DNA from: Pseudobacter sp.
GTDB taxonomy: Bacteria; Bacteroidota; Bacteroidia; Chitinophagales; Chitinophagaceae
Assembly (NCBI GenBank): GCA_017849455.1
Contig: JAFIGX010000012.1
Location: forward strand, 1-64,000
DNA: 64,000 bases
Direction: 5' to 3'
Made by a program: the position numbers and the translations under genes. Numbering within the stretch: the stretch's first letter is position 1; every line of letters starts with the position of its first letter. Below, piece by piece: positions 16,659-26,116 of the stretch. Under the pieces are notes generated by a model. That model worked only from the letters and a program-made list of their open reading frames with translations, was not told the origin of the DNA and searched no databases.

Positions 16659-18317
16659 ATGAACATGTTACCGAAAATCAAACCTCAGCGAACAGAAGCC
16701 TGGAAGAAACTGGAAAATCATCATAAAAAAATTGCCGACCTTGAAATGAAAGACCTGTTCGCCGAAGACCCGGACAGGTTCAAGCAATTTTCATTGCAAC
16801 TGGAAGATATTCTCGTTGACTATTCAAAGAACCGCATCATCGGCAAAACAGTAGGGCTCCTGCTCGATCTGGCGGCAGAATGCGGCGTGAAAGAGGCGAT
16901 CGAGGCCATGTTCAACGGGGATCCCATCAATGAAACCGAAGGCCGCTCTGTTCTGCATACTGCACTCCGGAATTTATCAGGCAATCCTGTTTATTCAGGA
17001 GGCCGGGACGTAATGCCCGATGTAGAGCGGGTGCTGCGCCAAATGAAACAGTTTGCCGGCCGCGTTCACTCGGGAGAATGGACAGGCTATACCGGCAAAA
17101 AGATCCGGTACATCGTGAACATCGGCATCGGTGGCAGCGACCTGGGCCCTTTCATGGTGACCGAAGCACTGAAGCCCTACTGGGTGGAAGGCATACAGCC
17201 CTATTTCGTTTCGAATGTGGACGCAACGCATATTGCAGAGACATTGAAAAAAGTGGACCCGGAAGAAACCCTGTTCCTCATAGCATCCAAGACCTTCACC
17301 ACACAGGAGACCATGACGAATGCGCATACTGCGCGCAACTGGTTCCTGCAGGCCGCCATCGATGAGGCGCATATAGCCAAACATTTCGTGGCCCTTTCCA
17401 CCAATGAAAAAGAAGTGGTGAAATTCGGGATCGATAAAGCCAATATGTTCGAATTCTGGGATTGGGTGGGCGGCCGCTATTCCCTGTGGAGCGCGATCGG
17501 GCTTTCCATTGTGCTTACGGTAGGATATGAACATTTCGAACAATTGCTGAGAGGCGGGCATTCGGTCGACAATCATTTCCGCCAAACGCCCTTCCCGAAA
17601 AATATCCCGGTAATGCTGGCCCTCATCGGGCTTTGGTATACCGATTTCTTTGGCACACAAACAGAAGCCATCCTCCCCTACGATCAGTATATGCACCGCT
17701 TTGCGGCATACTTCCAGCAAGGCAATATGGAGAGCAATGGAAAGAGCGTGGACAGGAAAGGCAAGCCGGTAAGCTATTCCACGGGCCCGGTGATCTGGGG
17801 AGAGCCCGGCACCAATGGACAGCATGCTTTCTACCAACTGATCCACCAGGGAACTGTGCTGGTCCCCTGCGATTTTATTGCACCGGCGATCAGCCATAAT
17901 CCTATCGGCGACCATCACCCGAAATTATTATCGAATTTCTTTGCACAAACGGAAGCCCTGATGAATGGGAAGACCGCAGAGATCGTCAGAGAGGAACTGG
18001 TGAAAGCCGGTAAAAAGAAGGATGAGATCGAGGCACTGGTACCATTCAAAGTGTTCAGCGGGAACAGGCCCACCAATTCCATCCTCGTGAAAATGATCAC
18101 TCCGTATACGCTGGGGCAACTCATCGCGCTCTATGAGCACAAGATATTTGTGCAGGGAGTGATCTGGGATATTTTCAGTTTCGATCAGTGGGGAGTTGAG
18201 CTTGGTAAGCAACTGGCCAATAATATCCTGCCGGAACTGGAAAATGATAAGGTAGTGAGCAGTCATGATGCATCTACCAATGGCCTGATCAATGCTTACA
18301 AGGAAATGAGGAAATAA
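16659..18317 (+). CDS. pgi: Glucose-6-phosphate isomerase
   Basis: It interconverts glucose 6-phosphate and fructose 6-phosphate in glycolysis and gluconeogenesis. The 552-residue length is that of the large bacterial/eukaryotic PGI type. Motifs present are [14 protein letters not shown] (phosphate-binding), the catalytic-region [14 protein letters not shown] and [15 protein letters not shown], and the C-terminal signature [14 protein letters not shown]. It is monocistronic, with a hairpin terminator downstream. A second start codon two codons in (MLPK) is possible. Confidence 0.97.
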   Translation: MNMLPKIKPQRTEAWKKLENHHKKIADLEMKDLFAEDPDRFKQFSLQLEDILVDYSKNRIIGKTVGLLLDLAAECGVKEAIEAMFNGDPINETEGRSVLHTALRNLSGNPVYSGGRDVMPDVERVLRQMKQFAGRVHSGEWTGYTGKKIRYIVNIGIGGSDLGPFMVTEALKPYWVEGIQPYFVSNVDATHIAETLKKVDPEETLFLIASKTFTTQETMTNAHTARNWFLQAAIDEAHIAKHFVALSTNEKEVVKFGIDKANMFEFWDWVGGRYSLWSAIGLSIVLTVGYEHFEQLLRGGHSVDNHFRQTPFPKNIPVMLALIGLWYTDFFGTQTEAILPYDQYMHRFAAYFQQGNMESNGKSVDRKGKPVSYSTGPVIWGEPGTNGQHAFYQLIHQGTVLVPCDFIAPAISHNPIGDHHPKLLSNFFAQTEALMNGKTAEIVREELVKAGKKKDEIEALVPFKVFSGNRPTNSILVKMITPYTLGQLIALYEHKIFVQGVIWDIFSFDQWGVELGKQLANNILPELENDKVVSSHDASTNGLINAYKEMRK

Positions 18318-18362
18318 AAAGATCCTGTAGGGCCTCTTCCGGCCACAAGATATAAGGATGAA

Positions 18363-18392
18363 AAAAGCCCTTCGGAATACCGGAGGGCTTTT
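18363..18392. terminator. Bidirectional terminator between pgi and the DUF3276 gene
   Basis: A stem of 13 bp with one mismatch (18363-18375 with 18380-18392) has a short loop, with A residues on one side and T residues on the other. It can serve both convergent genes. Confidence 0.85.
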
Positions 18393-18416
18393 ATGTGAAA
18401 AGTTTCTAATGAACTA

Positions 18417-18845
18417 CTACCATTTGTCTACTTCTTCGTTTGCATCTGCCGAAGTGCTATGCGAAGTGTTGGTGTTGACTGCGTTTACTGACTCGACAGT
18501 TTCCACAGCCTCACTGCTTGTGTCTTCTCCAGCTTCGTTCTCCGCAACCTGGTCATGATTGTAGGCATCGAAATCGAAGTTGGGCATCAGGTCTGTTTTC
18601 ACATAATCAACTGCCTCGGTCAGTGCTTTCAGGAATTTATTGAAGTCTTCCTTGTAGAGGAAGATCTTATGTCTGTCGTAACCATTCTCGTTGAATTTCT
18701 TCCGGCTTTCCGTGATGGTAATGTAATAGTCATTGCCGCGGGTAGCTCTCACATCGAAGAAATAAGTTCTTCTCTTTCCAGCTCTGATGCGCTTACTGTA
18801 AACGCTTTCCATTCGTTTGTCGTTGTTTTCGTACGCCACAGTCAT
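18417..18845 (-). CDS. DUF3276 / PUR-family nucleic-acid-binding protein
   Basis: The first 90 residues form the conserved domain: VYSKRIRAGKRRTYFFDVR, then NDYYITITESRKKF and HKIFLYKEDFNKFLKAL. This is the DUF3276 family, related to the PUR repeat proteins (Pur-alpha, Borrelia BpuR) that bind single-stranded nucleic acid. The remaining 50 residues are acidic, rich in S/T/N/E and probably disordered. It is nearly universal and strongly expressed in Bacteroidota, so a general RNA or DNA binding role is likely but not established. It is monocistronic and convergent with pgi. Confidence 0.9.
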   Translation of the reverse strand: MTVAYENNDKRMESVYSKRIRAGKRRTYFFDVRATRGNDYYITITESRKKFNENGYDRHKIFLYKEDFNKFLKALTEAVDYVKTDLMPNFDFDAYNHDQVAENEAGEDTSSEAVETVESVNAVNTNTSHSTSADANEEVDKW

Positions 18846-18978
18846 TTTGATTTTTGCAGTTTAATAATTGGCAGTTTCACAAAAAAGTAGGCACAAATAT
18901 AATATTGTTTTGGATTCAGCAAAATTTCCCACGGGTTTTTGCTATGTTTTCTTTCAAACGCCCACGATATGTACGGGA

Positions 18979-20862
18979 TCAATTATCCTCAGCAGCATCG
19001 GACCTTTCCTGTAATTGCTGTTCGTAGAGGTAAGTATAATGCCCGTTCCGGGCCAGCAATTCAGTGTGGGTGCCTTTTTCCACGAGTTGTCCATCTTCCA
19101 GGACAACGATCTGGTCGAAGTCAAATAAAGTAAAAATACGATGTGTAATAATGATAGCAGTCTTCTCTTTAAGGAACAGTCCAAGATTGCCCAGGATTTC
19201 TTTTTCGGTGCGGGCGTCGACGGCACTGAGGCAATCGTCGAACACCACGATCTGCGGGTCTTTGATCAATGCGCGGGCAATGGAGATCCGTTGCTTTTGT
19301 CCGCCGCTCAGGGTCACTCCCCTCTCCCCGATCATGGTCTCATACTTATCGTAGAAACCCTGTATCTCCTTGTCCACGCTGGCATAGCGGGCGGCCTGAT
19401 GCACCCGGGCATCGGACTGTTCATCAACCCCGAACAGGATATTATTGGTGATGGTATCACTAAAAAGAAATACATCCTGCGGCACATAGCTGATCTGTCT
19501 GCGTAAAGACTGGAGGTCCATAGTATTCACATTCAGTCCATCGATCCGGATCGAGCCCTCTGAGGGATCGTACATCCTGAGCAGCAGTTGTGCGATGGTG
19601 GTCTTACCACTCCCGGTATGGCCGATAATTGCGATCTTCTGTCCTTTTTTGATATCGAGACTAAAATTCTTCAGCGCATGGATTCCGGTATTGGGATATG
19701 TAAAATTTACCCTATCAAAAACGATATGTCCCTGCAACTCAGGACTGACCGGCTGTGGCGGGTTGGCGATCGCTGTCTCCGTTTGCAGGAACTCGTTCAG
19801 TCTTTTCTGGGAAGCTGCTGCCCGCTGGATCATGCTGGCCGTCCAGCCGATGGCGCTCACCGGGAAAGTGAGCATGTTCACATACATCACGAACTCGGCG
19901 ATGGTGCCGATGGTGACCTGGTGGTTGATGGCATAGATCCCTCCGATCATGATCGTGAGCAATGTGCTGAGGCCGATGAGCAGCGCCATGGAAGGAAAGT
20001 ACAATGCTTCCACTTTGGCCAGCCCGATCGCGTTCTTTTTATATTCCTCACTGTTCTTTTCAAAAAAACCGTTCATCGCCTTCTCCTGGACGAATGATTT
20101 GATGACACGGATACCGGAATAAGATTCCTGGGCATTGGTAGTGAGGTCGGACAGCAGTGCCTGGATGCGTTCACTTCTTTTATTGATGATGGTATTGACG
20201 AGATAAATGATGATGGCCAGCAAGGGTAAGGGAGCGAGCACATACAAGGTAAGCCTGGGCTCGGTAGAGAACATGAAGAAGACACTGAACCCGATGGTGG
20301 CGGCCAGGTTGATGAAATACATCAATGCCGGGCCGGTGTACATGCGCACCCGGCTCACATCTTCGGCTATGCGATTCATGAGGTCGCCGGTACTATGTGT
20401 CTTGTAGAAATTGCTGTCGAGCCGCAAGTAGTGATTGAACACTTCATTCTTCTGATCATATTCGATATAGCGGCTCATCACGATAATGGTTTGTCGCATG
20501 AGGAACATGAAAAAGCCGCTGAGAATGGCCAGTGCGAGCAGAATGATGCCCGTCCACACTACCTTCTCTCCGAAATCGAGATGGGCATTCTTATAATAGG
20601 CGATCATTCCCTGCACTCCGATATCATACCTTGACTGTTTGGCCTCCATCTCTGCTACGCGGGGCGCAGCTTTTGTGGGGTCGCTTTTTTGGACAAGCTC
20701 CAGTTGTACTTCGTCGATCACAAACCCTGTGAGCTGTGGAGTGAGTATCTTGAAATAGTTGGAGAGTACGATAAAGAGGATCCCGAATAAGAATCGCCAC
20801 CGGTACTTCCAGAAATACTTATTGATCGCCTTCAGATGCTTCAAACGGGAAAATTTTGACAA
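18979..20862 (-). CDS. ABC exporter, fused permease and ATPase, TTG start
   Basis: The 627-residue half-transporter has six transmembrane helices (about residues 20-335) followed by a nucleotide-binding domain. Walker A is GHTGSGKTT, the ABC signature LSGGQKQR, Walker B IVVFDDCLSAVD and the switch histidine ITHR. The MsbA/LmrA-like architecture suggests export of lipids, drugs or peptides as a homodimer; the cargo is unknown. The frame begins at a TTG (20862-20860). The only upstream in-frame codons before a stop lack ATG or GTG, and the first internal ATG is too far in. An extra stretch between the first two helices (about 40-85) is charged. Confidence 0.92.
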   Translation of the reverse strand: MSKFSRLKHLKAINKYFWKYRWRFLFGILFIVLSNYFKILTPQLTGFVIDEVQLELVQKSDPTKAAPRVAEMEAKQSRYDIGVQGMIAYYKNAHLDFGEKVVWTGIILLALAILSGFFMFLMRQTIIVMSRYIEYDQKNEVFNHYLRLDSNFYKTHSTGDLMNRIAEDVSRVRMYTGPALMYFINLAATIGFSVFFMFSTEPRLTLYVLAPLPLLAIIIYLVNTIINKRSERIQALLSDLTTNAQESYSGIRVIKSFVQEKAMNGFFEKNSEEYKKNAIGLAKVEALYFPSMALLIGLSTLLTIMIGGIYAINHQVTIGTIAEFVMYVNMLTFPVSAIGWTASMIQRAAASQKRLNEFLQTETAIANPPQPVSPELQGHIVFDRVNFTYPNTGIHALKNFSLDIKKGQKIAIIGHTGSGKTTIAQLLLRMYDPSEGSIRIDGLNVNTMDLQSLRRQISYVPQDVFLFSDTITNNILFGVDEQSDARVHQAARYASVDKEIQGFYDKYETMIGERGVTLSGGQKQRISIARALIKDPQIVVFDDCLSAVDARTEKEILGNLGLFLKEKTAIIITHRIFTLFDFDQIVVLEDGQLVEKGTHTELLARNGHYTYLYEQQLQERSDAAEDN

Positions 20863-21015
20863 AGGTAAGGAAGCCGGAAGATGAAAGCAGCGAATAAGGA
20901 GTTAAACAGGGCAATCATCAGGATGAAAGGCTATGGATGAAGGTCGACTGCCAGAGGTATGAGAGAAATAATCGTAATAATAAAGAGTACGAATGAAAAT
21001 AATTTACGCATTGAT

Positions 21016-21046
21016 TTTGTGGAATTGATCCTGGCACCTATTTTTG
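21016..21046 (+). promoter_or_regulatory. Promoter of tRNA-Ser
   Basis: TTTG (21016-21019), 19 bases, then TATTTTTG (21039-21046): an exact match to the Bacteroidota housekeeping sigma consensus. The tRNA starts 5 bases further on. Confidence 0.85.
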
Positions 21047-21050
21047 CGCC

Positions 21051-21135
21051 GGAGAGATGGCAGAGCGGTCGAATGCGGCGGTCTTGAAAACCGTTGACTG
21101 TAACAGGTCCGGGGGTTCGAATCCCTCTCTCTCCG
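21051..21135 (+). tRNA. tRNA-Ser (anticodon UGA)
   Basis: An 85-nt class II tRNA. The acceptor stem GGAGAGA (21051-21057) pairs with TCTCTCC (21128-21134), followed by discriminator G. The anticodon loop CTTGAAA carries TGA at 21085-21087. A long variable arm and a TTCGAAT T-loop follow. No CCA is encoded. An AT-rich accessory region begins directly downstream. Confidence 0.97.
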
Positions 21136-21143
21136 CAGATGAT

Positions 21144-21170
21144 AAAAAGCGCTGACTTTCAGCGCTTTTT
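21144..21170 (+). terminator. Terminator of tRNA-Ser
   Basis: A perfect 12-bp stem (21144-21155 with 21159-21170) has a 3-base loop and ends in TTTTT. It starts 8 bp after the tRNA. Confidence 0.92.
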
Positions 21171-21303
21171 GTATGATAGTGGCAAAGCGAAATCGAACAC
21201 TTCTACTTTACCTCAATTATTTGTTTTTCCCCTTTTTTATTTCTATCAGCATAATTGCTGATAATAGTATTCCGCTCGAATGGTCAAAATCCAATAGCAT
21301 AGG

Positions 21304-22176
21304 TTATTGTAAAAAACTATCCAAATAACCGAATATCGTTTTTGTCTGCTTCATCAGGCTAACATGGCTTTGATTGGGAATAATGGCCAGCTGTGATTTT
21401 GGCATTGGTTGCAAATCAGCAGAAACACCCCCTCCCAATAATTTATATGTTTTTGCCAATTCGATTTTATCCATGCCATCATTGTCACCTGATATGATTA
21501 ATACAGGTGCAGTGATTTTTGCTATATTGTCGTCACCCAAATTAAATGGCTCTCCAGCCAAGGCAATCATCTGTTCCAGGAACTTATTCCATTTTGTTTT
21601 ATCTGGTGCTACAGCATCATAGGCGGCTTGCAGAGGCGAATTTGCAAAAAACTCAGGCTTCATTTTTTTAAAAACACCGGTTACTTCGGTTACCCAGCCT
21701 TCACTTTTATAAACAGAAGAAATGATGACTAATTTTTTCAATCGTTTAGGACTTTGTATCGCAAACTGGTAGGCTACCTGACCACCAAAACTATATCCCG
21801 CTATATCCGCGCTGTCAATTTTCAGATAATCCATTACTTTCTCCACATCGTTAGCTAAAGTTGCCCGTGATAATTTTCTATCTGAAAAGGGTGTATGCCC
21901 ATGTCCTTGCAATTCTATAGCAATTACTTTTCTTGTTTTCGCCAATTCAGGTATTAATTCCCCCCAATTCATCTCAATGGTATAGTAAGCACCATGTAGT
22001 AAAACGATAGGCTTACCGTCGCCGTATACTTCGTAATAAACTTTGGTACCATTAGCCGGTGCGTAGCCACTGCCGGTAGGTTTGATTTGTTGTGCATTTG
22101 ATGAAGAGGCTGCAGGCATAATGATTGCGATCAGGAATAATTTAATAAGATCTCTTGCGTTGAATAAATTTTTCAT
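21304..22176 (-). CDS. Exported alpha/beta hydrolase
   Basis: About 290 residues with a signal peptide (MKNLFNARDLIKLFLIAIIMPAASS). Typical alpha/beta hydrolase elements follow: the oxyanion stretch VLLHGAYYTIEMNW, the nucleophile elbow GYSFGGQVAYQ, the acid in VLIISGDNDGMDK and the histidine in PNQSHVSLM. The enzyme would hydrolyse a small ester or amide outside the cytoplasm; its substrate is unknown. An in-frame ATG four codons upstream (22188) is possible. The base composition is clearly AT-richer than the housekeeping genes on the other side of the tRNA, as expected for acquired DNA. Confidence 0.87.
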   Translation of the reverse strand: MKNLFNARDLIKLFLIAIIMPAASSSNAQQIKPTGSGYAPANGTKVYYEVYGDGKPIVLLHGAYYTIEMNWGELIPELAKTRKVIAIELQGHGHTPFSDRKLSRATLANDVEKVMDYLKIDSADIAGYSFGGQVAYQFAIQSPKRLKKLVIISSVYKSEGWVTEVTGVFKKMKPEFFANSPLQAAYDAVAPDKTKWNKFLEQMIALAGEPFNLGDDNIAKITAPVLIISGDNDGMDKIELAKTYKLLGGGVSADLQPMPKSQLAIIPNQSHVSLMKQTKTIFGYLDSFLQ

Positions 22177-22340
22177 ACACTTGCCCAATTTTAGTTTGAT
22201 TGTTAGTGATATACAAAAGTCAGAAGCATTTTATGATTCTACGCGGTGCAAAAGCGACAACATTAGGGGTAGATCACGACAAAACAGGGTTATATTGGTC
22301 ACTATCTTATTTGTTTTGACAGACGTTTTGAAAACAAAAA

Positions 22341-22847
22341 TCATTTTACCGATAGCGTTGGTAATAGATTTTCCAGGTTATTCAAAGTCATTGTAAATCC
22401 TTCCTTAAAGCCTTTCTCAATCATCATCTTCAGGACGGCAGGAGTTTTATATTTTATAGTTATCCTGACTGTTGTAACACCGTTTGCTTCACTAAAATCC
22501 AGGTTATTTTCTGAGCCGTAAAATTCTGGATTGATATTTTCATCTTTATCGCTAAAGCCAGAAAGATATTTCAAATTAGTTTTCGGGGATATCGAAGAAT
22601 AGTCCTGAACAGAAAAATGCTCTTGTCCTTCGGGGCTTACCATTTTATAAAATCTCCGTCCTCCAACTTTAAAGTTCATATATATTGTTCGTGCTGTTCA
22701 TGGTTCAGGCGCCCCCCATTGGTCAAGAATTTCCTGTTTGGTAAATGCGTCCCAAACCAAAGAAAGTTCAGCAGCAAATTCTCTGTTTACGAAAATCTAA
22801 TTCGTTGCTTTGTCAACGGTAAAATCAAATAACAAATCAGTTTTCAT
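22341..22847 (-). pseudogene. SRPBCC (AHSA1-like) protein gene broken by two nonsense codons
   Basis: The frame starts with ATG at 22847, overlapping the ArsR stop as ATGA. It would encode MKTDLLFDFTVDKATN, then a TAG stop at 22799-22797. It continues in the same frame ([19 protein letters not shown]) to a TGA at 22700-22698, in the place of a conserved tryptophan (APEPW in relatives). From there it is open to 22341 for the C-terminal part ([13 protein letters not shown] onward). AHSA1/SRPBCC proteins bind hydrophobic ligands in a cavity and often follow ArsR regulators, as here. The reading frame is otherwise undamaged, so the mutations are recent or the sequence has errors. Confidence 0.88.
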
Positions 22848-23164
22848 TTTTTCTGTTTATTAATGGTTGATAATACTTTGTCAAGTTGTTTAAATTGAGT
22901 TTCCCAAATTTTCCTGAATTGGGTTAACCAACTGTCAATCTCTTGCAGCTTTTTTGGATTAAAGTGGTAATAAATTTCTCTACCAGACTGCTCAGGTTTA
23001 ATCAATTCGCATTCCTGTAATACTTTAATATGTTTTGATACTGCTTGCCGGCTCATATCAAATTTTTCAGCCAATGCATTTGGCGTTAAAGCTTGAATAG
23101 CAATTAAAGATAAAATAGTCCTACGCGTTGGGTCAGCTATGGCTTGGAATATGTCTTGTTTCAT
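22844..23164 (-). CDS. ArsR-family transcriptional repressor
   Basis: The 106-residue protein is almost entirely one winged-helix domain: MKQDIFQAIADPTRRTILSL at the start, the recognition helix in FDMSRQAVSKHIKVLQE, and the wing in SGREIYYHF. No metal-binding cysteine motif is present, so it is the non-metal type that usually controls the adjacent AHSA1/SRPBCC gene. I chose the ATG at 23164; the longer frame to 23212 would overlap the operators and promoter at 23183-23229. It forms an operon with the broken SRPBCC gene (4-bp overlap). Confidence 0.9.
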   Translation of the reverse strand: MKQDIFQAIADPTRRTILSLIAIQALTPNALAEKFDMSRQAVSKHIKVLQECELIKPEQSGREIYYHFNPKKLQEIDSWLTQFRKIWETQFKQLDKVLSTINKQKK

Positions 23165-23182
23165 TTTGAAATATATAATTAC

Positions 23183-23229
23183 GCAACTTTCTGGTTGCAA
23201 ATATATGCGCAACTTATTAGTTGCACAAA
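23183..23229 (-). promoter_or_regulatory. ArsR autoregulatory promoter with two palindromic operators
   Basis: The minus-strand promoter is TTTG (23229-23226), 20 bases, then TATATTTG (23205-23198). Two copies of a palindrome with GCAAC/GTTGC arms overlay it. Operator 1 (23183-23198) straddles the downstream edge of the -7 box. Operator 2 (23209-23224) lies in the spacer. Their centres are 26 bp apart. Binding would block RNA polymerase directly. Confidence 0.82.
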
Positions 23230-23549
23230 TTTATAGGCAATTATTTTTTTCGAGGTAAAATGTAGGGAAGTTCTAGTTGTTGCCGGAGGGAGCGTTACGA
23301 TGACGCCAAACGATTGTATTAGAGATATTTAAAGTTAATACTTTCGCAAATACTGCCAAATCTGCCCGGCTTGCGAATGGGCTCAGAAATATTCTTATTT
23401 CACGGCAATTAGTTGTGTAATTTTCTGCGAGCTGTGATTCTCTACACTGAAATAGTTACCAATGAGAAAAAAAATAATCGAGCGATTGATCATCGGTCCC
23501 AGAGATATAGAAAGGTTACTTGTCGTAACTTTTTCTTACATTTAAAACA
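23230..23549. other. AT-rich intergenic stretch with no gene recognised
   Basis: The space between the divergent ArsR and AraC-type genes is AT-rich. I see no RNA gene, no repeat and no convincing coding frame. Confidence 0.5.
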
Positions 23550-23930
23550 ATGCAACAAAAACAGAATATATCTGCTGGCTATTTCACACTACTGGATCAG
23601 CATCTCCATGATCTCATCGATGGTACTGCAACAGAAATGCTGGAGTTAAATGATATTGCCAAAAAACTTTTTGTTTCGCATAAATACCTGATTGAACTCA
23701 TCAAAGAAGAATATGGTCACCACCCTTGTCATTTTTACATTCAAAAGATCCTGGAGCGGGCTAATACCTTGCTAACGCAATCGGACCTGACAATAACTGA
23801 AATTGCATTAAGGTTAACCTACGATCCTTCCAACTTCAATAAGTTCTATAAAAAATATATGAAAATAACACCCGGACAATACAGAAAAAGATATTCACGT
23901 GCCGGGAAAAAACCGAAAAGTTCACCATAA
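23550..23930 (+). CDS. Stand-alone AraC-type DNA-binding protein
   Basis: Of the 126 residues, about 100 form the two helix-turn-helix units of an AraC/XylS DNA-binding domain: the first around LNDIAKKLFVSHKYLIELIKE, the second around ITEIALRLTYDPSNFNKFYKK, ending ITPGQYRKRYS. No effector-binding domain is present. The N terminus starts near the domain, so it is either a naturally minimal regulator or the remnant of a longer one. It lies 56 bp before an SDR gene in the same direction, which is its likely target. The base composition is AT-rich like its neighbours. Confidence 0.85.
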   Translation: MQQKQNISAGYFTLLDQHLHDLIDGTATEMLELNDIAKKLFVSHKYLIELIKEEYGHHPCHFYIQKILERANTLLTQSDLTITEIALRLTYDPSNFNKFYKKYMKITPGQYRKRYSRAGKKPKSSP

Positions 23931-23986
23931 TCATCTCCTGCTTCCTGCTGACCTTTATTTCATTATTGAACTTAAAAGCTAGTGTT

Positions 23987-24742
23987 ATGTCAAGAAATGA
24001 TTTAAAAGGTAAAGTTGTCCTTATTGCAGGTGGCGCTAAAAATCTGGGAGGCTTATTAAGCAAAAACATCGCGGCCAAAGGCGCAAAAATTGCTATCCAC
24101 TATAATAGCAACAGCACTAAGGCAGATGCGGAACAAACCCTGGCAGCAATCCAGAAAGCAGGTGGAGAAGCCTTCATCTTTCAGGCAGACCTGATCAAAA
24201 CCGGCAACATTACGAGGCTATTCGATGAAACAATAAAGAAATACGGCAGTATCGATATTGCCATCAACACAGTAGGCAAGGTATTGAAAAAACCGTTTGT
24301 GGAAACCACAGAAGCTGAATACGACAGCATGTCTGATATCAATTCGAAAGTAGCCTATTTTTTCATTCAGGAAGCCGGGAAAAAACTCAATGAGCATGGT
24401 AAGATATGCACTATTGTTACTTCTTTGCTGGCTGCATTTACCGGCTACTATTCGACCTATGAAGGGATGAAAGCTCCGGTAGAACATTTTACCCGGGCGG
24501 CATCCAAAGAATTCGGCAATCGCGGTATCTCAGTCACAGCCGTTGCTCCAGGCCCAATGGACACCCCCTTCTTCTACGGTCAGGAATCCGAAGATGCAGT
24601 AGCCTATCATAAATCAGCTTCGGCACTGGGTGGATTGACTGATATCAAAGATATTGCTCCGCTGGTAGAATTCCTGGTAACTGATGGCTGGTGGATCACC
24701 GGGCAAACCATCTTTGCCAATGGCGGTTATACTACGAGGTAA
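23987..24742 (+). CDS. Short-chain dehydrogenase/reductase
   Basis: A 251-residue classical-type SDR. The NAD(P)-binding glycine motif is AGGAKNLGG (about residues 15-23). The catalytic tyrosine and lysine are in YEGMK (STYEGMKAPVEHF), the NNAG-like motif is NTVGK, and the C-terminal GQTIFANGGYTTR is typical. It oxidises or reduces a hydroxyl/keto group using NAD(P)H; the substrate is unknown. The ATG at 23987 is favoured, as an earlier in-frame start at 23966 adds only seven residues. It follows a stand-alone AraC-type regulator and ends in a strong terminator, forming a two-gene unit. Confidence 0.9.
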   Translation: MSRNDLKGKVVLIAGGAKNLGGLLSKNIAAKGAKIAIHYNSNSTKADAEQTLAAIQKAGGEAFIFQADLIKTGNITRLFDETIKKYGSIDIAINTVGKVLKKPFVETTEAEYDSMSDINSKVAYFFIQEAGKKLNEHGKICTIVTSLLAAFTGYYSTYEGMKAPVEHFTRAASKEFGNRGISVTAVAPGPMDTPFFYGQESEDAVAYHKSASALGGLTDIKDIAPLVEFLVTDGWWITGQTIFANGGYTTR

Positions 24743-24760
24743 TTAGAAGCATCATAGCAT

Positions 24761-24790
24761 AAAGGATCAGCCCTGGAAAGCTGATCCTTT
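24761..24790 (+). terminator. Terminator of the SDR gene
   Basis: A perfect 11-bp stem (24761-24771 with 24780-24790) has an 8-base loop and is followed by TT. Confidence 0.85.
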
Positions 24791-24893
24791 TTAGGAAAAT
24801 AGATTTACAATACAGGAAAGGGTAGTTTATTTTTCTTCTCTCCGTATAAATTAGAATTCCTGAATCGAAAATATATTTCAGCCAGTACATCAA

Positions 24894-25664
24894 TCAATTG
24901 ATGGGTTTTATTTTCGGCGACGGGATTTTTCTTGCATTCATTAGTCCTTTAACTTTCCTTCTCCAGCTTGATCTGGCTGCGGACCAGGTTTTGCTGTCTG
25001 GTAGTATTTCAATTCTGTCGGTGGAATGAGACGGCCGTCCAGGTAAAGATGAATAATTCAGGTTATCAAATTCCAACAATAAAGCTATATTATCGATCGG
25101 GCCCGGGTCATTATCTAAATCAAAAAGGCATTTATACTCTTCTTTATTGAAGGTTTTTGTTTTTTTCTCAAGTAGCTCCAATAATTGAGCGATAGGAATT
25201 TCATTCGTAATAAAGTCCAGATCATAAATATCTTTCTTGGCTTTTCTGCTGCTGTCACTGAGCAATTTCATCACGCCAATATCTGCAAGTGATAGAACCC
25301 TGATTTCATCATATATTTCTATGGGATTTAGAAATTGAATATTTTGAATTATTTCCACTTTAATATTCTTGCCTTGTGCGACAATTAACGCTCTTAAAAA
25401 ACAATACTGATCTCCGGATTCAGCATTTATAATTTCACAGTACATTAATGCGCCCGCAAAGTTCTTTTTTAGTTCTTCTGTGATAATCTGGAAACCAGGT
25501 ACTCCAACGATCCTGTTAGTAAATAAATCAATATCGTCAGAAATCCTGTGATAGAAGCGGAGGGCCAAACTCGTCCCTCATGCCAGTGCAAAATCATTAA
25601 GGGACTGAAGAGATTGAACCTGGATAATTAACTCACGGAGTTGTTTACTGACGGTTTCCAACAC
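24894..25664 (-). pseudogene. AbiEii-type nucleotidyltransferase toxin gene with an internal stop
   Basis: The frame is open from a GTG at 25664, directly after the stop of the preceding gene, through SLQSLNDFALA. A TGA at 25580-25578 then stands where relatives have glycine of the motif GGTSLALRFYHR. The frame continues without further damage for about 228 residues with the catalytic ISDDIDLF and the C-terminal RSSWRRKVK. AbiEii/MenT-type toxins transfer nucleotides to tRNA. The stop is in the active-site motif itself, so a toxin restarted at the TTG (25568) would lack the motif start and probably be inactive. It is co-oriented with the antitoxin-like gene upstream. Confidence 0.82.
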
Positions 25665-25955
25665 TTATTTTTTGCTGAATCTGTAAAAAACAGGAACGTT
25701 ATATCTTTTAGCAACCAGTTCGCAAACTTCGTTGCTGATCAGTTCCTTTGTTGTCTTTAGCTGATCGACGATCTGAGTAGGCGTATAGAGGTATTCTAAC
25801 TTTTGAATGTCATTATCAATAGTCTGTCTATTGGTCATATACAATGCCCTGGGAATAATGATGTCCTTGTCCCTTTCGGAATTCAAACGTTCATAGTTCA
25901 TATCCCAAAACAAATGTTTTGGAAATAAGGTAGATATTTTTATTCGCTTAGACAT
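25665..25955 (-). CDS. Probable antitoxin-side partner of the AbiEii gene (DUF6922-like)
   Basis: The 96-residue protein has a distinctive start, FPKHLFWDMNYERLNSERDKDIIIPRAL. It resembles small proteins (I recall DUF6922) encoded just before AbiEii nucleotidyltransferases in Bacteroidota, where they probably act as or with the antitoxin. The gene and the toxin frame abut: TAA at 25665-25667 is followed at once by the toxin GTG. There is no frame damage here, unlike its partner. The family assignment is from memory, but the context is strong. Confidence 0.7.
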   Translation of the reverse strand: MSKRIKISTLFPKHLFWDMNYERLNSERDKDIIIPRALYMTNRQTIDNDIQKLEYLYTPTQIVDQLKTTKELISNEVCELVAKRYNVPVFYRFSKK

Positions 25956-26116
25956 TACTCAAGAATAATCATTTTTATCCATATCCATAAGCAGCCGCCC
26001 TTGTGCTATACGGTTCATTATCAACCGAATACCAGCCAACTTTTTCTTCGATCAAGCTACAGGAAATCGAAGGCTGGACAGAACGTAACCAACTGGCACT
26101 ATATTCAATACCATAT

